The notes beneath the pieces were generated by a model. The model did no database searches, was not told where the DNA came from, and saw only the letters and a program-made list of their open reading frames with translations. A program made the position numbers and the translations under genes. From Linum tenue (lineage: Eukaryota > Streptophyta > Magnoliopsida > Malpighiales > Linaceae), in the NCBI GenBank assembly GCA_946122785.1, contig CAMGYJ010000011.1:25855007-25919006 (forward strand): a DNA stretch of 64,000 nt, in the 5' to 3' direction. Shown here one piece after another: positions 20,451 to 32,800 of this stretch; position 1 is the stretch's first letter, and each line of letters opens with the position of its first letter.

Positions 20451-21842
20451 TGACACGCTAAAACACAACACCAAACTGCGACCAAGTGTAATCGCAGTCC
20501 GGAAATGCAGTAACAGGCAAGCTCTAATTGTCAACCCGGGGTCTAGATCTACTGCCTACTCCGTGAATATCTATTATCTAGCAAACTAAGTCGAGTGATT
20601 GTGGTTTTAACTAAAAGCAGTAAGAAAGCAGGAAATGGTTCGGTTTTCTAAAGCAAAGGAAGAGTCACTCGGGAATGAGTCCCCCTACCTCCTTAGTTAG
20701 ATCTCAGTTGTAAGTACCCTGGGTTGATTAACTGTTGATTAAACTGTGGAAGATCTGACAGTAGCTTGGAATCTCTTAAGCTGACCAGGCCTTCTCATTC
20801 CAACTACCCGGCAGACGACTAGTCTTCACCGGGATAGAAAGCTGAGGCTATAAGCACAGAACTCCACTACTGGAATTGGGTTCCAGTACAAAGCAGTAGA
20901 TTGATTAACTCTAGTAAACCAATCTACCACTACCGATTGATGAAGCTCTAACAACCTAATAAGATTATATCTATCTTAGGTTGCAGCAGGAATCAAGAAA
21001 AGATGATCAGACTTCAATTGACTCAACGAATCATGCATCAATCGATTAAAATCAAACAGTATAACAATCCCAAGTCATTACAATCAAGATTCCTAACACA
21101 TGGAACTAGGGTTCTTCATACCCAAGTGAGAGAAAGTTCTACTCCATAGAGAGAGAGAGAGAGGAAAACAGTAATCAGAGTAGTCATACTCATAAAGATG
21201 AGGAAAATCTGCTCTGGGATGATGATCTTCACTCCTATGATGATCTCCAAGCTTGATTGATGAAACCCAGCTCCAAAATCACTTCTATGATGTGTTCTTC
21301 GCACTTTCTCTCTCTAGGGCTCTGTTTTTTGCTCCAAAAATTCGATTCCCCCACTTTTGGCTCGAAATTGGGTTAAAACCCAGAATTCCTCGACCACACG
21401 GCCGTGTGGCTTTCAAGTCTACCCGTGTGGATGTCAAAATGCGGCGTTTCGATTATTGGGGTTTCAGGCATGCTGCACGGCTAGGGACACACGGCCGTGT
21501 GGATTTCCAGGCTGGCCGTGTGAGCTCCTTGGACTTTCCACACGCCACAAGGGGTTCCCTACACGGCCAGTGTGGCTTGCCCGTGCAAAATGGTGCCACA
21601 CGGCCAAGTCACACGGCCGTGTGGGATTTTAGGTGTGCCCGTGTGGCTTCCTCAGCTTCTCGTCAAACGTCCAATCTTCGTCCAATCGACCCCGAACTCG
21701 TTCCCAAACCTTCATTCCCGTACTAGGACCTGAAATATCACAAACAAGAACAACCTAGCGTGAAATTGGCCTAAACACGAGAAATAAGACTCAAACGGTA
21801 CAAGAATGGTGGAAAAAAACATGTGTATATATCAAGTCATCA
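20451..21842 (-). repeat. E2 3' LTR
   Basis: 1392 bp, tgacacgct...aagtcatca. The first 800 bases match the solo LTR at 5473 closely. At 21394-21650 it has at least ten copies of the palindromic motif, including perfect ccacacggccgtgtgg (21394-21409) and cacacggccgtgtg (21488-21501 and 21610-21623). Confidence 0.85.
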
Positions 21843-21883
21843 AATTCCCCCACACTTAACCGTTTGCTTGTCCCCAAGCAAAC
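21843..21883 (-). other. E2 polypurine tract and adjoining hairpin
   Basis: On the minus strand aagtgtgggggaatt lies against the LTR. Directly before it is the perfect hairpin gtttgcttg/caagcaaac (21862-21883), the same as in E3 and E4. Confidence 0.85.
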
Positions 21884-23282
21884 CAAGTCAGATACAAGGT
21901 AAGCTCAACATATTTCAAACATACCAACATTGGGGACAAATCATATAGGAACAGAACACGTGAATCATACTGGCTTTTGATCATTGCGATATGGACAATT
22001 CAACAGCAACCTAGACAACCACCATAGAGGACATTTGAGTGCAGCAAAATCGGGTAAAAGAAGAGGAATAATTTCTGTTCACCAACCAACATAGACTTGA
22101 CTCAACCACTTGACCAAGACAGTCATTGCATGCATTAGACTCAAGACACCAGAATCAAGACCGAGCCATCTAGGTCCTCACCGGGGTAAAGAGCATAAAG
22201 AATAAGGAAATGAATCGCTCACTCTCGACTAGTGGGGTCAGGACACTTTGATGCGAAAAATGCGCATGCTTATTCTCTCAAATCCTAACATCTCTTCACC
22301 ATGATGACAGCCTCTAAATGCTAGAGTTCACACAAGGGATGTCACCACTAACTAATCCGGAGGTCTTAGACACATGTTCAAGTGACTGGCTAGGGTCTTG
22401 GACATGGGGAAAAAGCCTTTTAGGTGGTGGAAGTATTCATAGCACAAGGTTCCACAGTTCCAAACCCAACACATTCACAACCCATCAAACCAGTAACTTT
22501 CTTTCTGCCATTCTGCATTACTCAAATTCACTAGAGCATAAGAGCGAAGGAGGTCACAACAATGTTAGTGTTTCCAACCCAGACTGCTAAGAAACACTAC
22601 TTAATGAGCACGATTCAGAATTTTGGGTAGTGGCTCTCTTTTGCTTTCATTTCTTTTTTTTTTTCTTCATTTTTTTCATTTCTTGAGAGAACCACCACCT
22701 CTGCACATTTTTCAAACACATGCCCAATTTTTAAGCATTACCTCCAACCCTCACATTAAATTTAGCAGAAACAGCAGAGAACATGCAAAAACCACTCTGT
22801 GGAACCTTCTAAGAGATGCAAAAGGGTGATTTTCCATTGTAGACCGAAAGAAAGAAACGTACACGGCTCAAAGGGCTAACTAGGGGGTATGACACACCAG
22901 GACAGTCAATTTGGCGGTGGGCTAATCCTATGCCTCCATCATCTTAGCTAGTAACACGTGAATACTACACATCATGGAAGAGGGATCTATCGCACTAGAA
23001 AGAAACGAGCAGGCTCAAATCTCACATGGCTACCTATATGCTCTATCTCTCATTCTGATTCCTTGAACTAGATGCATAAGCGACTGTCAAGAGCAAGTGA
23101 TCAATCCAAGTCACAGTTGGTAAGCAAATAGTTGAAAATCTGAACCCCTACACAATTCTACTGCACGTCTCAGTCATCATCATAGGTTGTCCTAGTTACA
23201 ATCAAGCTGTCATGCAACAATTAGAAAGACATTTGATTCACCAATCAAATCACAGTGCCAATATGATCATGCAAACAACGAT

Positions 23283-23331
23283 ACTTGGAGCCCTCAAATC
23301 TCGAGATTTGGACAACGGACTAGGCTCCAAA
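23283..23331 (-). other. E2 copy of conserved double hairpin
   Basis: Outer stem ttggagcc (23285-23292) with ggctccaa (23323-23330). The inner stem is the perfect dyad caaatctcgagatttg (23295-23310). Relative to E1, both strands of the inner stem have changed (T-A to C-G), keeping the pairing. Confidence 0.75.
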
Positions 23332-23363
23332 CACACACATATATATTCCAACCGATACAAAGC

Positions 23364-23400
23364 ACCCCCCACATTTAAGAACGACATTGCCCTCAATTGA
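23364..23400 (-). other. E2 internal polypurine-like motif
   Basis: On the minus strand the motif reads gagggcaatgtcg, then cttaaatgtggggggt. It resembles the PPT at the LTR but lies 1.5 kb away, just after the coding region. Copies occur at 43530-43569 (E3), about 2290-2334 (E1) and 63953-63990. Confidence 0.6.
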
Positions 23401-23549
23401 GCAGAGGGAAAGAGAAGGAGAACGATGTTACAAGATGGAAAGACTGTCGGGGGACTGGAAGTGGACCAATCAGTGGGGCTAGCATCAGCAAAACACACTG
23501 GGTGATAGAAACCATAGTTCCAAGTGAACAAACCGAAAAACAAACCTTG

Positions 23550-23567
23550 GTGGGGTTGCCTCCCCAC
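23550..23567 (-). other. E2 copy of post-ORF hairpin
   Basis: gtgggg and ccccac pair around ttgcct. It is followed on the plus strand by aagcgcttctttaccg, as in E3. In E1 the stem is gttggg/cccaac. Confidence 0.65.
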
Positions 23568-23599
23568 AAGCGCTTCTTTACCGTTGTTTAGCTGGACGC

Positions 23600-24823
23600 C
23601 AGTAGGGTGGATGCTTAGAGAGGTGTAGGAACAGGTGCCTTCAAGAGCGGATCCATCTCGCTCTTGAGGTACAACTTCAGGTGGTGGCCATGCACTCGAC
23701 GGGTGTGACCACCAGCACTCGTCAACTCAACCTGGCCATCCGGCAGGATGCAAGAGAGTGAATACTCGGATGACCAAGGCGGTCAAGGCTCAGGAGGCGG
23801 GACCAGCTCATAGTGGTCTCCTGCTTCCTTTTCAGCAGACTTAGCTACCTGCAAATTCGGCCGCCACTACTCCTTGATCTTTTCTTTTGGTAACAGAGTG
23901 GACGGGAGTGGCGGCGAAGATATGTGAGAGGGATCCTGCAAAATGGGAAGCACAGTAGGATACACGACAGACTCGTGCTCCTGGTGAGAAACCGCATGCA
24001 AAGGCAATGAAGCAGGGAGAGTATTAGCAATGGAAAATGTTATTTGCTCCTCGCCATCCCGCAAGACTAAGGTCCCATCATGCACATCTATGAGAGCCTT
24101 GGCGGTGGCCAAGAAAGGCCTTCCTAATCTAAGGGGCACTTCTGTGTCTTCATTGATGTCCAAGACAACAAAATTCACAGGATAAAAGAATCTGCCAACC
24201 TTAACCAGAAGGTCTTCTGCTATGCCCCTAGGATGAACTATAGATCGGTAAGCTAGTTGAATACTCATCCTAGTTGCACTGGGTTCACCTAGGCCTAGTT
24301 TCTTGAACAATTTATATGGTATCACATTAATACTAGCACCTAGATCCGCCAAGGACCTCTCTACATGCAATTTACCTATAGAGCACGGGATAGTAAAACT
24401 ACCTGGGTCCTTCTGCTTCTGCGGAAGCTTGTTCTGCAGAATGGCCGAGCACTCCTCGCTGATCTCCATAGTGGCTAGCTCGCTCAGCCTCTGCTTCTTC
24501 GAGAGAAGCTCCTTCAGGAACTTCGCATACTTAGGCATTAGAGATAGTGCCTCCATGAAGGGCACTTGCACATGCAGCTTCCTAAGCATGGACGAGAAAT
24601 TTCCGAACTCTGCCTCCAGCCTGCCTATGTAAATCCTGGTGGGAAAAGGGAGATTAGGCTTATATTCAGCCACTACTGGTTGTGGCTTTGGAGCTTGAGC
24701 CTCTGGCTCCTTTTCCATCACAAGGTCTTCTTTCGGCTCTGGGGTGATCTGGGTCACCTTCTTGGCACTATTCTGCGGTGCATCCGCAGTCACAGTCCCA
24801 CTTCTCAGCATAATGACCTGCAA
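23600..24823 (-). pseudogene. E2 protease with pol C-terminal tail
   Basis: The frame from 24823 to 23867 covers the gag-protease linker (PFPTRIYIGRLEAEF), the protease (DPGSFTIPCSIG, ADLGASINVIPYKLFKKLGL, RLGRPFLATAKALIDVHDG) and a proline-rich stretch. After a stop at 23867, the same frame continues with CILPDGQVEL and VHGHHLKLYLKS, which resembles the end of a plant Ty3/gypsy integrase. So protease is joined directly to the pol tail, with RT, RNase H and integrase core absent. E3 has the same junction, so it is ancestral to these copies. Confidence 0.75.
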
Positions 24824-26190
24824 CCCCTCCTTATGATTTCTGGGATTCGGCAGGGGTTGGCCAGGAATGTGCCAGCTGGTCTGGAAGCAAGGGCGTCTGC
24901 CAGGTGCCCGATCTTGGTGTCCATATCCTGCAAGAGTGCCTGCTGGTTTCTCTGGCCAGCTTCAATCTCCATGAATTTGCCTGCAGCCACTTCCATGAAT
25001 TGCTCCAATTTATTGAACTTTTGGGTACTAGTGCTCGCCAAGGTAGTCACTAGATCCCTCAATTCTGACACGGGATCGCCCGGTGCTGGGACTGATGGAG
25101 GTGCACCAGGTTGCTGGTACTGCTGCTGTGGGGGCTGTTGAAAAGCCTGCCCCTGTCTGGGCTGATAAAGTGGTCGCTAATGCTGCATCTGGCCTGGGCG
25201 AGGCTGGTATGGCTGCCTCTGGTTCGGAAAACTAGCTGCAGGAGCTTGGAAGCCAGGTGGCTTCGGATTGCTGTTGCCACTCCAGGAGAAATTTGGATGT
25301 TGGCGCCATCCCTCATTGTAAGTGTTACTGTATGGGTCGTTGCGTCGGACATTGTTGATGAAGTTCACCTGCTCCTGGGGTGTACTAGAATCGCGCATGG
25401 CCTGACAGTCCTCTACAGTATGATGGGCGCTCTCGCACCACTGGCAACGCATTGCCGGATGCTGCCCTGTCCCCGGAACCATCCCATTCCGATCGATGGC
25501 TGAGACCAGTTTGGACACAACCTGCACCAAATCAGAAGAGTGGGTGCCCACAGCATGTACACCTCGGCTTGGTGCTCGCCTCGACCTCCTAGCAGTGCCC
25601 CAATCATACCCTTTTTCTGCCATCTCCTCAAAGAGCTGATTCAACTGCGGCGGCATCTTGGTCAGCATGTTCCCGCCACAAACCGAATCAATCGGCTGCT
25701 TGTATTCTGGGAAGAGGGCGTGGTAGAAGGTGTCCACCTTGAAAGCATCATTGAAACCATGATTGGGACACCTCAGGAAGAGACTGGTGTATCTCTCCCA
25801 TGCGTCCCAGATGGTCTCATCTTCGTCCTGGGAAAAGTGGGTGATCTGCTTCTACAAGTCCGCCATTTTTGACGGAGGATGATAGCGGGTGAGGAACTTG
25901 TCCGCCAGGTTGGCGAACGTGGTGATCGATCCGGGAGGCCTAGTGTCCAGCCACTCCTTGGCTTGCCCCTCCAGAGTAAATGGGAAATAGCTCAGCTGGA
26001 TGGCATCGGATGGGAACTTATTTATCTTGATCCCATCTATGAGCTCGTGGAACCGCCTCAAATGTGATCGGGGGCACTCACCCTCCTTGCCACGGAATAC
26101 CACTGAGCCGCGTAGCATCGTGATGACAGAGGTACTCACCTCAAAGTTGTTGGCAGCAACTTGAGGGTGTTGGATGGGAGACAACACCAA
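24824..26190 (-). pseudogene. E2 gag
   Basis: The capsid region (VVFRGKEGECPRSHLRRF, SYFPFTLEGQAKEWLDTRP, ADKFLTRYHPPSKM) runs from 26190. A TAG at 25852 interrupts it. It continues with KVDTFYHALFPEYKQ and the zinc knuckle CQWCESAHHTVEDCQ at about 25400-25445. A second TAG lies at 25177. A coiled-coil-like stretch follows (FNKLEQFMEVAAGKFMEIEA), then a frameshift near 24870 leads into the protease frame. The start codon is not certain because the usual leader seems shortened: only about 30 bases separate it from the PBS. Confidence 0.7.
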
Positions 26191-26222
26191 ATTATTTTTT
26201 CAAGAATCAAACCATTGTTCCA

Positions 26223-26236
26223 CGGCAACGGCGCCA
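26223..26236 (-). other. Primer-binding site for tRNA-Asp
   Basis: On the minus strand tggcgccgttgccg matches the 3' end of plant tRNA-Asp. It lies six bases inside the LTR end. This primer is typical of the Athila/Tat branch. Confidence 0.8.
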
Positions 26237-26242
26237 AAAACT

Positions 26243-27665
26243 TGAATCGTCCCGAATATCACAATTAATTCCCGCCTAAGGTCCAAGTATAAACCTTAGT
26301 CGGGTGCAATAGAGGGCAAGTATGTTTAAATATCGACTCGGGCCGGTCCGTGTACCCCTACTTCAGTCATTTGAATCATTATTATCTAGCAAATCAGTTT
26401 TGGTTGAAAAGTTGGTTAGTTAAAGTAAAGCAACGCAAAAGTAAATGGTTTTGAAAGCTCTTTGTGAGAAGGATCACTCGGGTGTCGTTTCCCCCTTAAC
26501 TACTACCATGGTATATGAATCGAAGTGATTGTTATGGGCAAGGCGACCGCGAACCGCTAGGGGACGCAAATATGATCGTAGACCACACTCTCGATTGCCA
26601 AACCGAGGAATACATTATAGGCTCTTCAGGAGGCCCTCTCGGTTAAGGCCATTAATGGTTGACTTACTCCCTCTCTCATCCCAATGGTTGGTCGACTTAA
26701 TCAAGCTTAACCAAATTGATTAATTCAACATGGAGGCTTGCCCTACATTAACCTAGTTAGGTGTAATCCCAACTCAATTGAGCCTCCCCTGAAAGGGGGT
26801 CTTCCCTCTCTAATCTAGGTTAAAACGGCTAATTAGATTTCTAAATACAAGCATGCACAATCAACATGAAAAATACCTCAATCATTAAATTAAACAACAC
26901 CCATAAACAATCATTCAATTTACATAACAAAAACTACATGGTAGATAGTTAGGGTTTCACAACACCCAAGTGAACAAGGAAACTACTCCATACTAGAAAG
27001 GGGAAAAACACAAGAGGAAGAGGTAGAAATCATCATGGAGATGCTTCCAATCTTCCTTGAGCTTGTCCTGAACTTCTCTTGGGGAGAATCTTCCCAATTC
27101 ACCACTTGGAGCAAACCCTAGCCTTCTTCCTTCCTTGGATTGTTCTTTATCTCTGTAAAATATGAAGAAGGAACTTTCTCACTCTTGGGCTCTCCCTTCT
27201 CTCTTCCTTTCAGATCTCCTCTTAAACAGGGATCAACCTCAGTTCATGGCCGTGAACTCTTGAACTCGTTCGTGAACTCAAGGTTGGCGTCGAAACGCAC
27301 CGCTTCGCTTGCACGGGTTCACGGGCAACAACTCCAATTCACCGTCTTAGTGACCGTGAACTAACCCCACGCCAGTAACTTAGGATTTGGCCCTGGACGT
27401 ATGGGTGTTCATGGGCAAAAGCTCCTCTTCACGAACTTAGCAGACCCTGAACATCCAAGAGAAACCGTGAACTGCCGATTATTCACCTCTTCTCACGGTT
27501 TTTGCTCCTTTTCGGCCAACTTTCGACTCCGGGGCTGGTTTCACCTGTTAAATCCCGAAACAAGCTAAAACACAAGAAACCTCACGTAAAACCACCCTTT
27601 AAAGTCATAACTTTTGAAATAAACAAAATAACCACTTTCGTCCATCTCTTTAACGGTGTCCCACA
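26243..27665 (-). repeat. LTR next to the E2 primer site, not matching the E2 3' LTR
   Basis: It begins tgaatcgtcccg beside the PBS and ends about aacggtgtccca or ...caca (27663-27665). It shares the general plan of the other LTRs (tcactcggg-ccccct, then an actactcca block). Its palindromic module (27236-27480) uses gttcatggccgtgaac and gttcacgg...ccgtgaac, unlike the acacggccgtgt of the LTR at 20451. It may be the original 5' LTR of E1. Confidence 0.6.
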
Positions 27666-28691
27666 ATAGTATGACTGGAGAAGGAGACTTTATTTTCCGA
27701 ATTGCCAATTCAGATTCCCAATCTCTAGATTGAAGAAGAAGACCTCAAACGCTTGGCATGATCACATAAAAAGACGAAAACAAGGTCAAGAAGGCTGATG
27801 GGAAGAAGCTGGCGATGACCGCGAATAAGAAGGCATCAATGGCGACGATGAAAGTGGAGACAGTGCCTCCGATGGCGACTGAGAACGATAGGTGGGGAAG
27901 GAAGGATGTGGTGGATCATAGTGGATTTTCCCCTCCAATTCCTCGTAATTGTTGCGGTTAAGGTTGTTCTTGTTTCTGATGAACCTTGATTCGTCGCTGT
28001 CAAGTGACACCATTAAAATGAATGGTCGAAAGTGGTTTTTTGTGTAGTCTGAAAGTTGTGGCTATAACTATCATAAACGTGAAAGTTGTGTCTATGAAAG
28101 TGTACCTTTGGTGTATTTTGAAAGTTTGTAATGAAAATGAATAGATTTATCAAAAAAGCCATCAAAATTCTGGCTATTTCTTGTATTTCAAAAATTGTGG
28201 CTATAATTGTCACAAACGTGATAGTTGTGGCGATAGAAGTGTAAAATTATAATGTGGCATCTACGTGGCAAATGAGGTTGAGTTGTCGCTGACATGTGCG
28301 TCAATTTGGCATCCTAGTCAGCATGTCATTAACCTAACTAACAGAATCTCTAACAAAGTTAAGTTTTGTAACAGAAATGGCTAGATTTGTCAAACAACTA
28401 TCAATATTCTGGCCATTTCGTGTAGTTCGAAAGTTGTGGCTATATATGTCACAAACGTGAAAGTTGTGGCTATAAAAGTGTATTTTGCCTAAATTATATT
28501 TACGCACTTCAGAATTCTCTTTATATGTTAATAACCATCATATCTATTTTTTCTCAATATTTTCCCCTCTCGTCACTCATATCCAGAGCCAGTGGTTGTA
28601 ACTAGACTTTCGTAACTACTCATGTAAGAGAGATAATAATCACATAGAAGATTGTTCCAAACGCAAGAAAGAAAAATATATATAATTTTTT
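27666..28691. repeat. Intergenic stretch with three direct repeats of ~60 bp
   Basis: Three related blocks (about 28046-28108, 28190-28243 and 28426-28490) read gaaagttgtggctata, then cacaaacgtgaaagttgtgg and ctataaaagtgta with changes. They look like part of an unclassified transposon. A minus-strand frame at 27786-28013 (SFPTYRSQSPSEALSPLSS) is serine/proline-rich and unrecognised; it may be a captured fragment. Confidence 0.4.
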
Positions 28692-28995
28692 GGGCTAATA
28701 CCACTAGGAAATCCGAACTATGAATAAAGTGTCATTTGTGTCCCAAACTATTCAATATTCCATTTATGTCCCAACGTATGATAGTTTTTTGTCATCTATG
28801 TCCTGACAATTTCATTAACCGTTATTGATAACAGTTCTCTAGACGGTGGTCACCTTGATGTTGACTTAGGAGCAGAATTGACGGAGCGATTAAGATGATT
28901 TAGAAAAATAGTTTAGGACATAAATGTCATATTGAATAGTTCAGGACACAAATGACACTTTCTTGATAATTCGGGTTTACCAGTGGTATTATCCC
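28692..28995. mobile_element. MITE with ~80-bp terminal inverted repeats
   Basis: The left end gggctaataccacta and the reverse-complemented right end agggataataccactgg continue as inverted repeats for about 80 bases (both include agtgtcatttgtgtcc and actattcaatat). It is flanked by a 9-bp duplication, taatttttt (28683-28691 and 28996-29004). The size of about 305 bp and the 9-bp duplication suggest a MULE-derived MITE. Confidence 0.75.
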
Positions 28996-29806
28996 TAATT
29001 TTTTGTATTTGTCTCCCGAAATAAGAAGGCGAGGCATTGAAGGACAGTATAATGGTGAATTTGTAAAGGCTCCAATCATCTTAGAAGTTATTCTAGCTGA
29101 ACCCATTGCTTATTCTTCACGATGAATTTCCAAACACAACTACATACCACTATAATTTGGTTCTGGAGTTTCAATCTTTAAGAGTGCCATCACGATTCAT
29201 GATCTATTTGATTTTCCATATTTACCAGTTGAGGTGTCACCGGGAATTTCCAAGATGGTCACTTTCTCCTTGGAATTCAATCCCATGATCAACATTCCCT
29301 CCCCCTTTCCAAAATCCAATCTATTTCAACAACCAATCATTACTATATTACGACCCATATATAACCCTGCCCTCGACACGCACATAAAATAGCTTGAATG
29401 AAGCTGATGCAGTTCAAACCTATAGATGGTTTCCAATAAAACAAAAATTCAAATATAGCATGCATAGATCATGCATATGAGTTTTCAATTGTTCTAGCCT
29501 TAGCATTACCGGAAAAGAAAAAAAACACACAAAAGTAAAGTTTGAAGTCATGCAGAAGCATTTTCTGCCATTCAGTCACTTACTATATCGATGGTGAAAC
29601 TGTTATGAAACTTAAAGAAGTCATATTCATGCCTCTCATGGGCTTAATGAAGGGTTTGACAAATAAGACAAGAGAAATTAAAACTGCAACAACTTCTTCG
29701 TCTTTCCTACTTTTCAGTCTCCATCCTTCTGCTCCTCAAGCTACACATCTGGCATTTGTAATGACTTACACATTTTCCTGCTAAAGAAGAAGGCTTATCT
29801 CCTCCT
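28996..29806. other. Region downstream of the host gene
   Basis: An AT-rich stretch with no recognisable gene or repeat. It should contain the 3' UTR and poly(A) site of the minus-strand gene ending at 29807. No clear polyadenylation signal could be singled out. Confidence 0.4.
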
Positions 29807-32800
29807 TTAGTACATATCCTTCTTCTTCTTTTTCTCCTGCAACCCTACAGAAACGCCTAAAGGAGGGAAATCCTCCTTCTTCAGAAGCGACTCTGCTTCT
29901 CTTGCAACCTTACATGGCTTCAGTGTGCAATTGCTTACTAAAGGAGGGAAGTCCTCGTTCTTAAGTTGATACTCTTCTTCTCTTATAACCCTACAGGGCT
30001 CAACCCCAGAGACACAAACTAAAGGAGGGAAATCCTGGTCTTCTTCTTCTCTTGAAACATTACAGGGTACAACAACAGAATTGCCAACTAGATGAGGGAA
30101 ATCCAGCTTCTTTAGTGGGCACTCTTCTTCCCTTGAAACACTATTGGGCTTAATCACATAACTGGGTAGGGGAGGGAAGTCATCTTTCTTCAATTGATAC
30201 TCTTGTTCTTCTTCTCTTACTACCCTAGAGAGCTCAACCACATGCAGGAGGAGAAAAGATGAGAATTTAGGATTGCACTACATAAATACAAAAGGGAATA
30301 CATCCAAAAAAAAATTACATACCTTACTTCCTCCAGCTTCTCATGTTCTGTCATTTGAATTCTAGAAAATGCCATCCTGACTGTGAAAAGAGAGTCATCA
30401 ACTTCGTCCCAGTAAACTGATGAAGCTGCTAGGTCAGATGCTAGGAACGATGGTGATGATGATTCACTTGAAGTCTTGAAATTTGTAGGCCTAGAGGAGG
30501 AACCAGATCTGGGCTGGTGCAACAAGCCATTATTAAAAACATGATGCACCTGGTTATCACTGAATAAAATGGATGATCCATTGATGGAGGAAAGCATAGG
30601 AAAATTCGCTTGTTGGAGGTCAACCCAACTGTTGCAGTTCTGTCTATTCGCATGTTCAACATGTTCAGCTTGATCAAGGACCTGGTAACTCATCTCGAAA
30701 GATTGACATGGTGGTCCCTTATTAAAATAATCTTGATCCTCCAGGGTCTTCATCCTGGACCATATTTCTTTATAACGATCCTGCAACAACCGAGTTTAAA
30801 TGTTTGACTAAAATAGATAAGGTGGGTATTTTGTGCTACTGTATTGTAAAAAGTGAGAGTATCTAGACTTACCATATCAGGGATGTATGTTCCTGTACCT
30901 CTTAAATTTCCTAACCCATCAATGTCAGTAGTACAACGTTTTGAAGGGCAAGGACATAGCCCTGGCAGCCCTCGTTGCAAGAATGCCTTTGTGCCTTTCT
31001 GAGGATGACCATTTTGCCCAGTCCAAGAAAATATGTTACTCTTCTTTGAAGGGATGTTATGGAAATGATCAGGTAGTCTATAACTGTGATACCACTGGCC
31101 CTGCAGCAAACCACTATGGCATCTGTCATAGTCTCCACTGAGATCACATGCGTCACTTCTTCCAGTACCAAATGCAGGCACGGGTCTGTTAGCATCAGCT
31201 CTTTGTCCTGTCCCATTCCTGCCTAGAGTGTTGGTAAAAAATTTCTCCAACCCCTTGCCTATATATTCTCCTGGTCCGTTGAGGACTCCTCGAAGCATCT
31301 GAGCCCCATAGGAAAGGGCACATTTTATCCGGTGGAAATTGCCTAGCAAAGGAAGAATGCAATATAAATAAGCTTAACATGCATCTGAAGAGAAATTTAC
31401 ATAAGAATTTCAAACGAGTTCGAAATAATAACCCGATATTCTTGTATGACATTCAGACATGTAAATGAATGCAACAGTGTAATGTATTGCAAAAAAGTCA
31501 GAACAAAAACTTTACAAAACTAGTGATGTATGGCAGAAAACATGATTTTTCTTTCCATAACTATGGGTATTCACAACCTATGAGGGTTAAATATTATTTC
31601 ATGGCTAGAAACAAAGTAGGATGTCATCGGGTAATATATAGATTTGTGCCATCATGGCAACTCAACAAAAAATTGAAAAATTCATTATTTCTTGGGAGAC
31701 GCTAATAGATGCCTCAATATAAAGGTACATGTTATATGATTATTGAATAAATCGCATACCTCGACTAACACTTCGCCCCAAATTGTTGCTATAACTTAAC
31801 GGGTCCATGATGTTGATGTGCTTAACAACAAATTCATGCCTCCCACTGTCAAGTTCATTAACAGGAACAGCAAATGTCTCCTTGCAATAGTTGTAAAAGT
31901 CAGGCTCAAGCAACAATCGACTTCCATTCTCAACAGGTAGCTCCACTGCGACGGAACAAAGACACATCACTAGCGAATATGCAAAAGTGTATAAGTGATG
32001 AGTACACTTCTTCCAATAATTTCAACACTTACCCACTATATCTGGAAGAGAAGATATTTTAATTACGCCATTTATGCAGACACCATGATTGTCCCAGTCA
32101 AAAGAACTATAGTAGTCCAAAAATTTGTACAGCACCTGGGAACAATTACCAAGGTTGAATCACTAACAGAACAGTAAATTGACATAGAGTTAGGAAATTT
32201 GGAATGTCACTCACTGCTAAAGGACCATTTAGGGATGAATGGAATATGTTAAATATATGCAGGACCAACATTTCCAAAGCATATGTCGAGATCAATCCAT
32301 GGTATGCACCAAGGATTCTGCTTTCGTAAAAGCACCAGGTTTTTATCAAGATAATACTCCGCTTCAAAAGGTGATCTTTCCCCATAATTTGGTCAGCCTG
32401 AGAAATAATTAAAATAAGATGCATGTCAGAGTGCATACGACTAGAATATAAAAACTATATAACATAATGATATGTTAAGCTTTAGGGAAAGACATGGATT
32501 AGCAAAAAAGCAGTATAATTAATTATTTTTACAAGTTCACAGGAGGCGAAATAACATCAAAATTCATACCTTAAAGGAAGTCGAAATATGAAGTTAAAAT
32601 TTTGCAATATGAAAAATAAATCACATATGAACCAAGTTCGTGACTTTTTGGTTTCCAGCAAAATGAGGCATCAATTAACGTAAAAAGCTATACTTCCATG
32701 GGTAGAACCATAAGCAGTCCTCGACTATATACTCCCCCCAACACACACACAGCTGAGATGAGTGCAATTTGCCTAGTTGAACACAACATTAAATGTACTG

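Larger units (their letters stand above)
21884..23549 (-). other. E2 3' UTR, non-coding and structured
   Basis: No reading frame resembles a protein. It contains the foldback gtggctctct (22630-22639) with agagaaccac (22686-22695) around a pyrimidine tract. It also has the blocks shared with E1 (ggctaatcctatgcctcc-like at about 22918; agtcatcatcatagg at about 23172), the double hairpin (23283-23331) and a second polypurine-like motif (23364-23400). Confidence 0.7.
20451..27665 (-). mobile_element. E2: Ty3/gypsy gag-protease element with mismatched LTRs
   Basis: In minus-strand order: LTR (27665-26243), PBS for tRNA-Asp (26236-26223), gag, protease with pol tail, structured 3' UTR, PPT, LTR (21842-20451). 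There is no RT, RNase H or integrase. It is inserted in E1 gag. The five bases left of it (gcgat) are not repeated on the right, and the two LTRs share only patchy similarity, so the right end has been rearranged. Gag and protease have at least two in-frame stops and one frameshift. Confidence 0.8.

Noticed and set aside
26223..26236. Match to the 3' end of tRNA-Asp, possible tRNA gene
   Set aside because: Only the last bases match and they lie beside an LTR, so it is a primer-binding site; no cloverleaf follows.
30610..31141. Plus-strand frames across the host gene
   Set aside because: Antisense shadows of exons 7 and 8, which have proper splice sites and phase on the minus strand.
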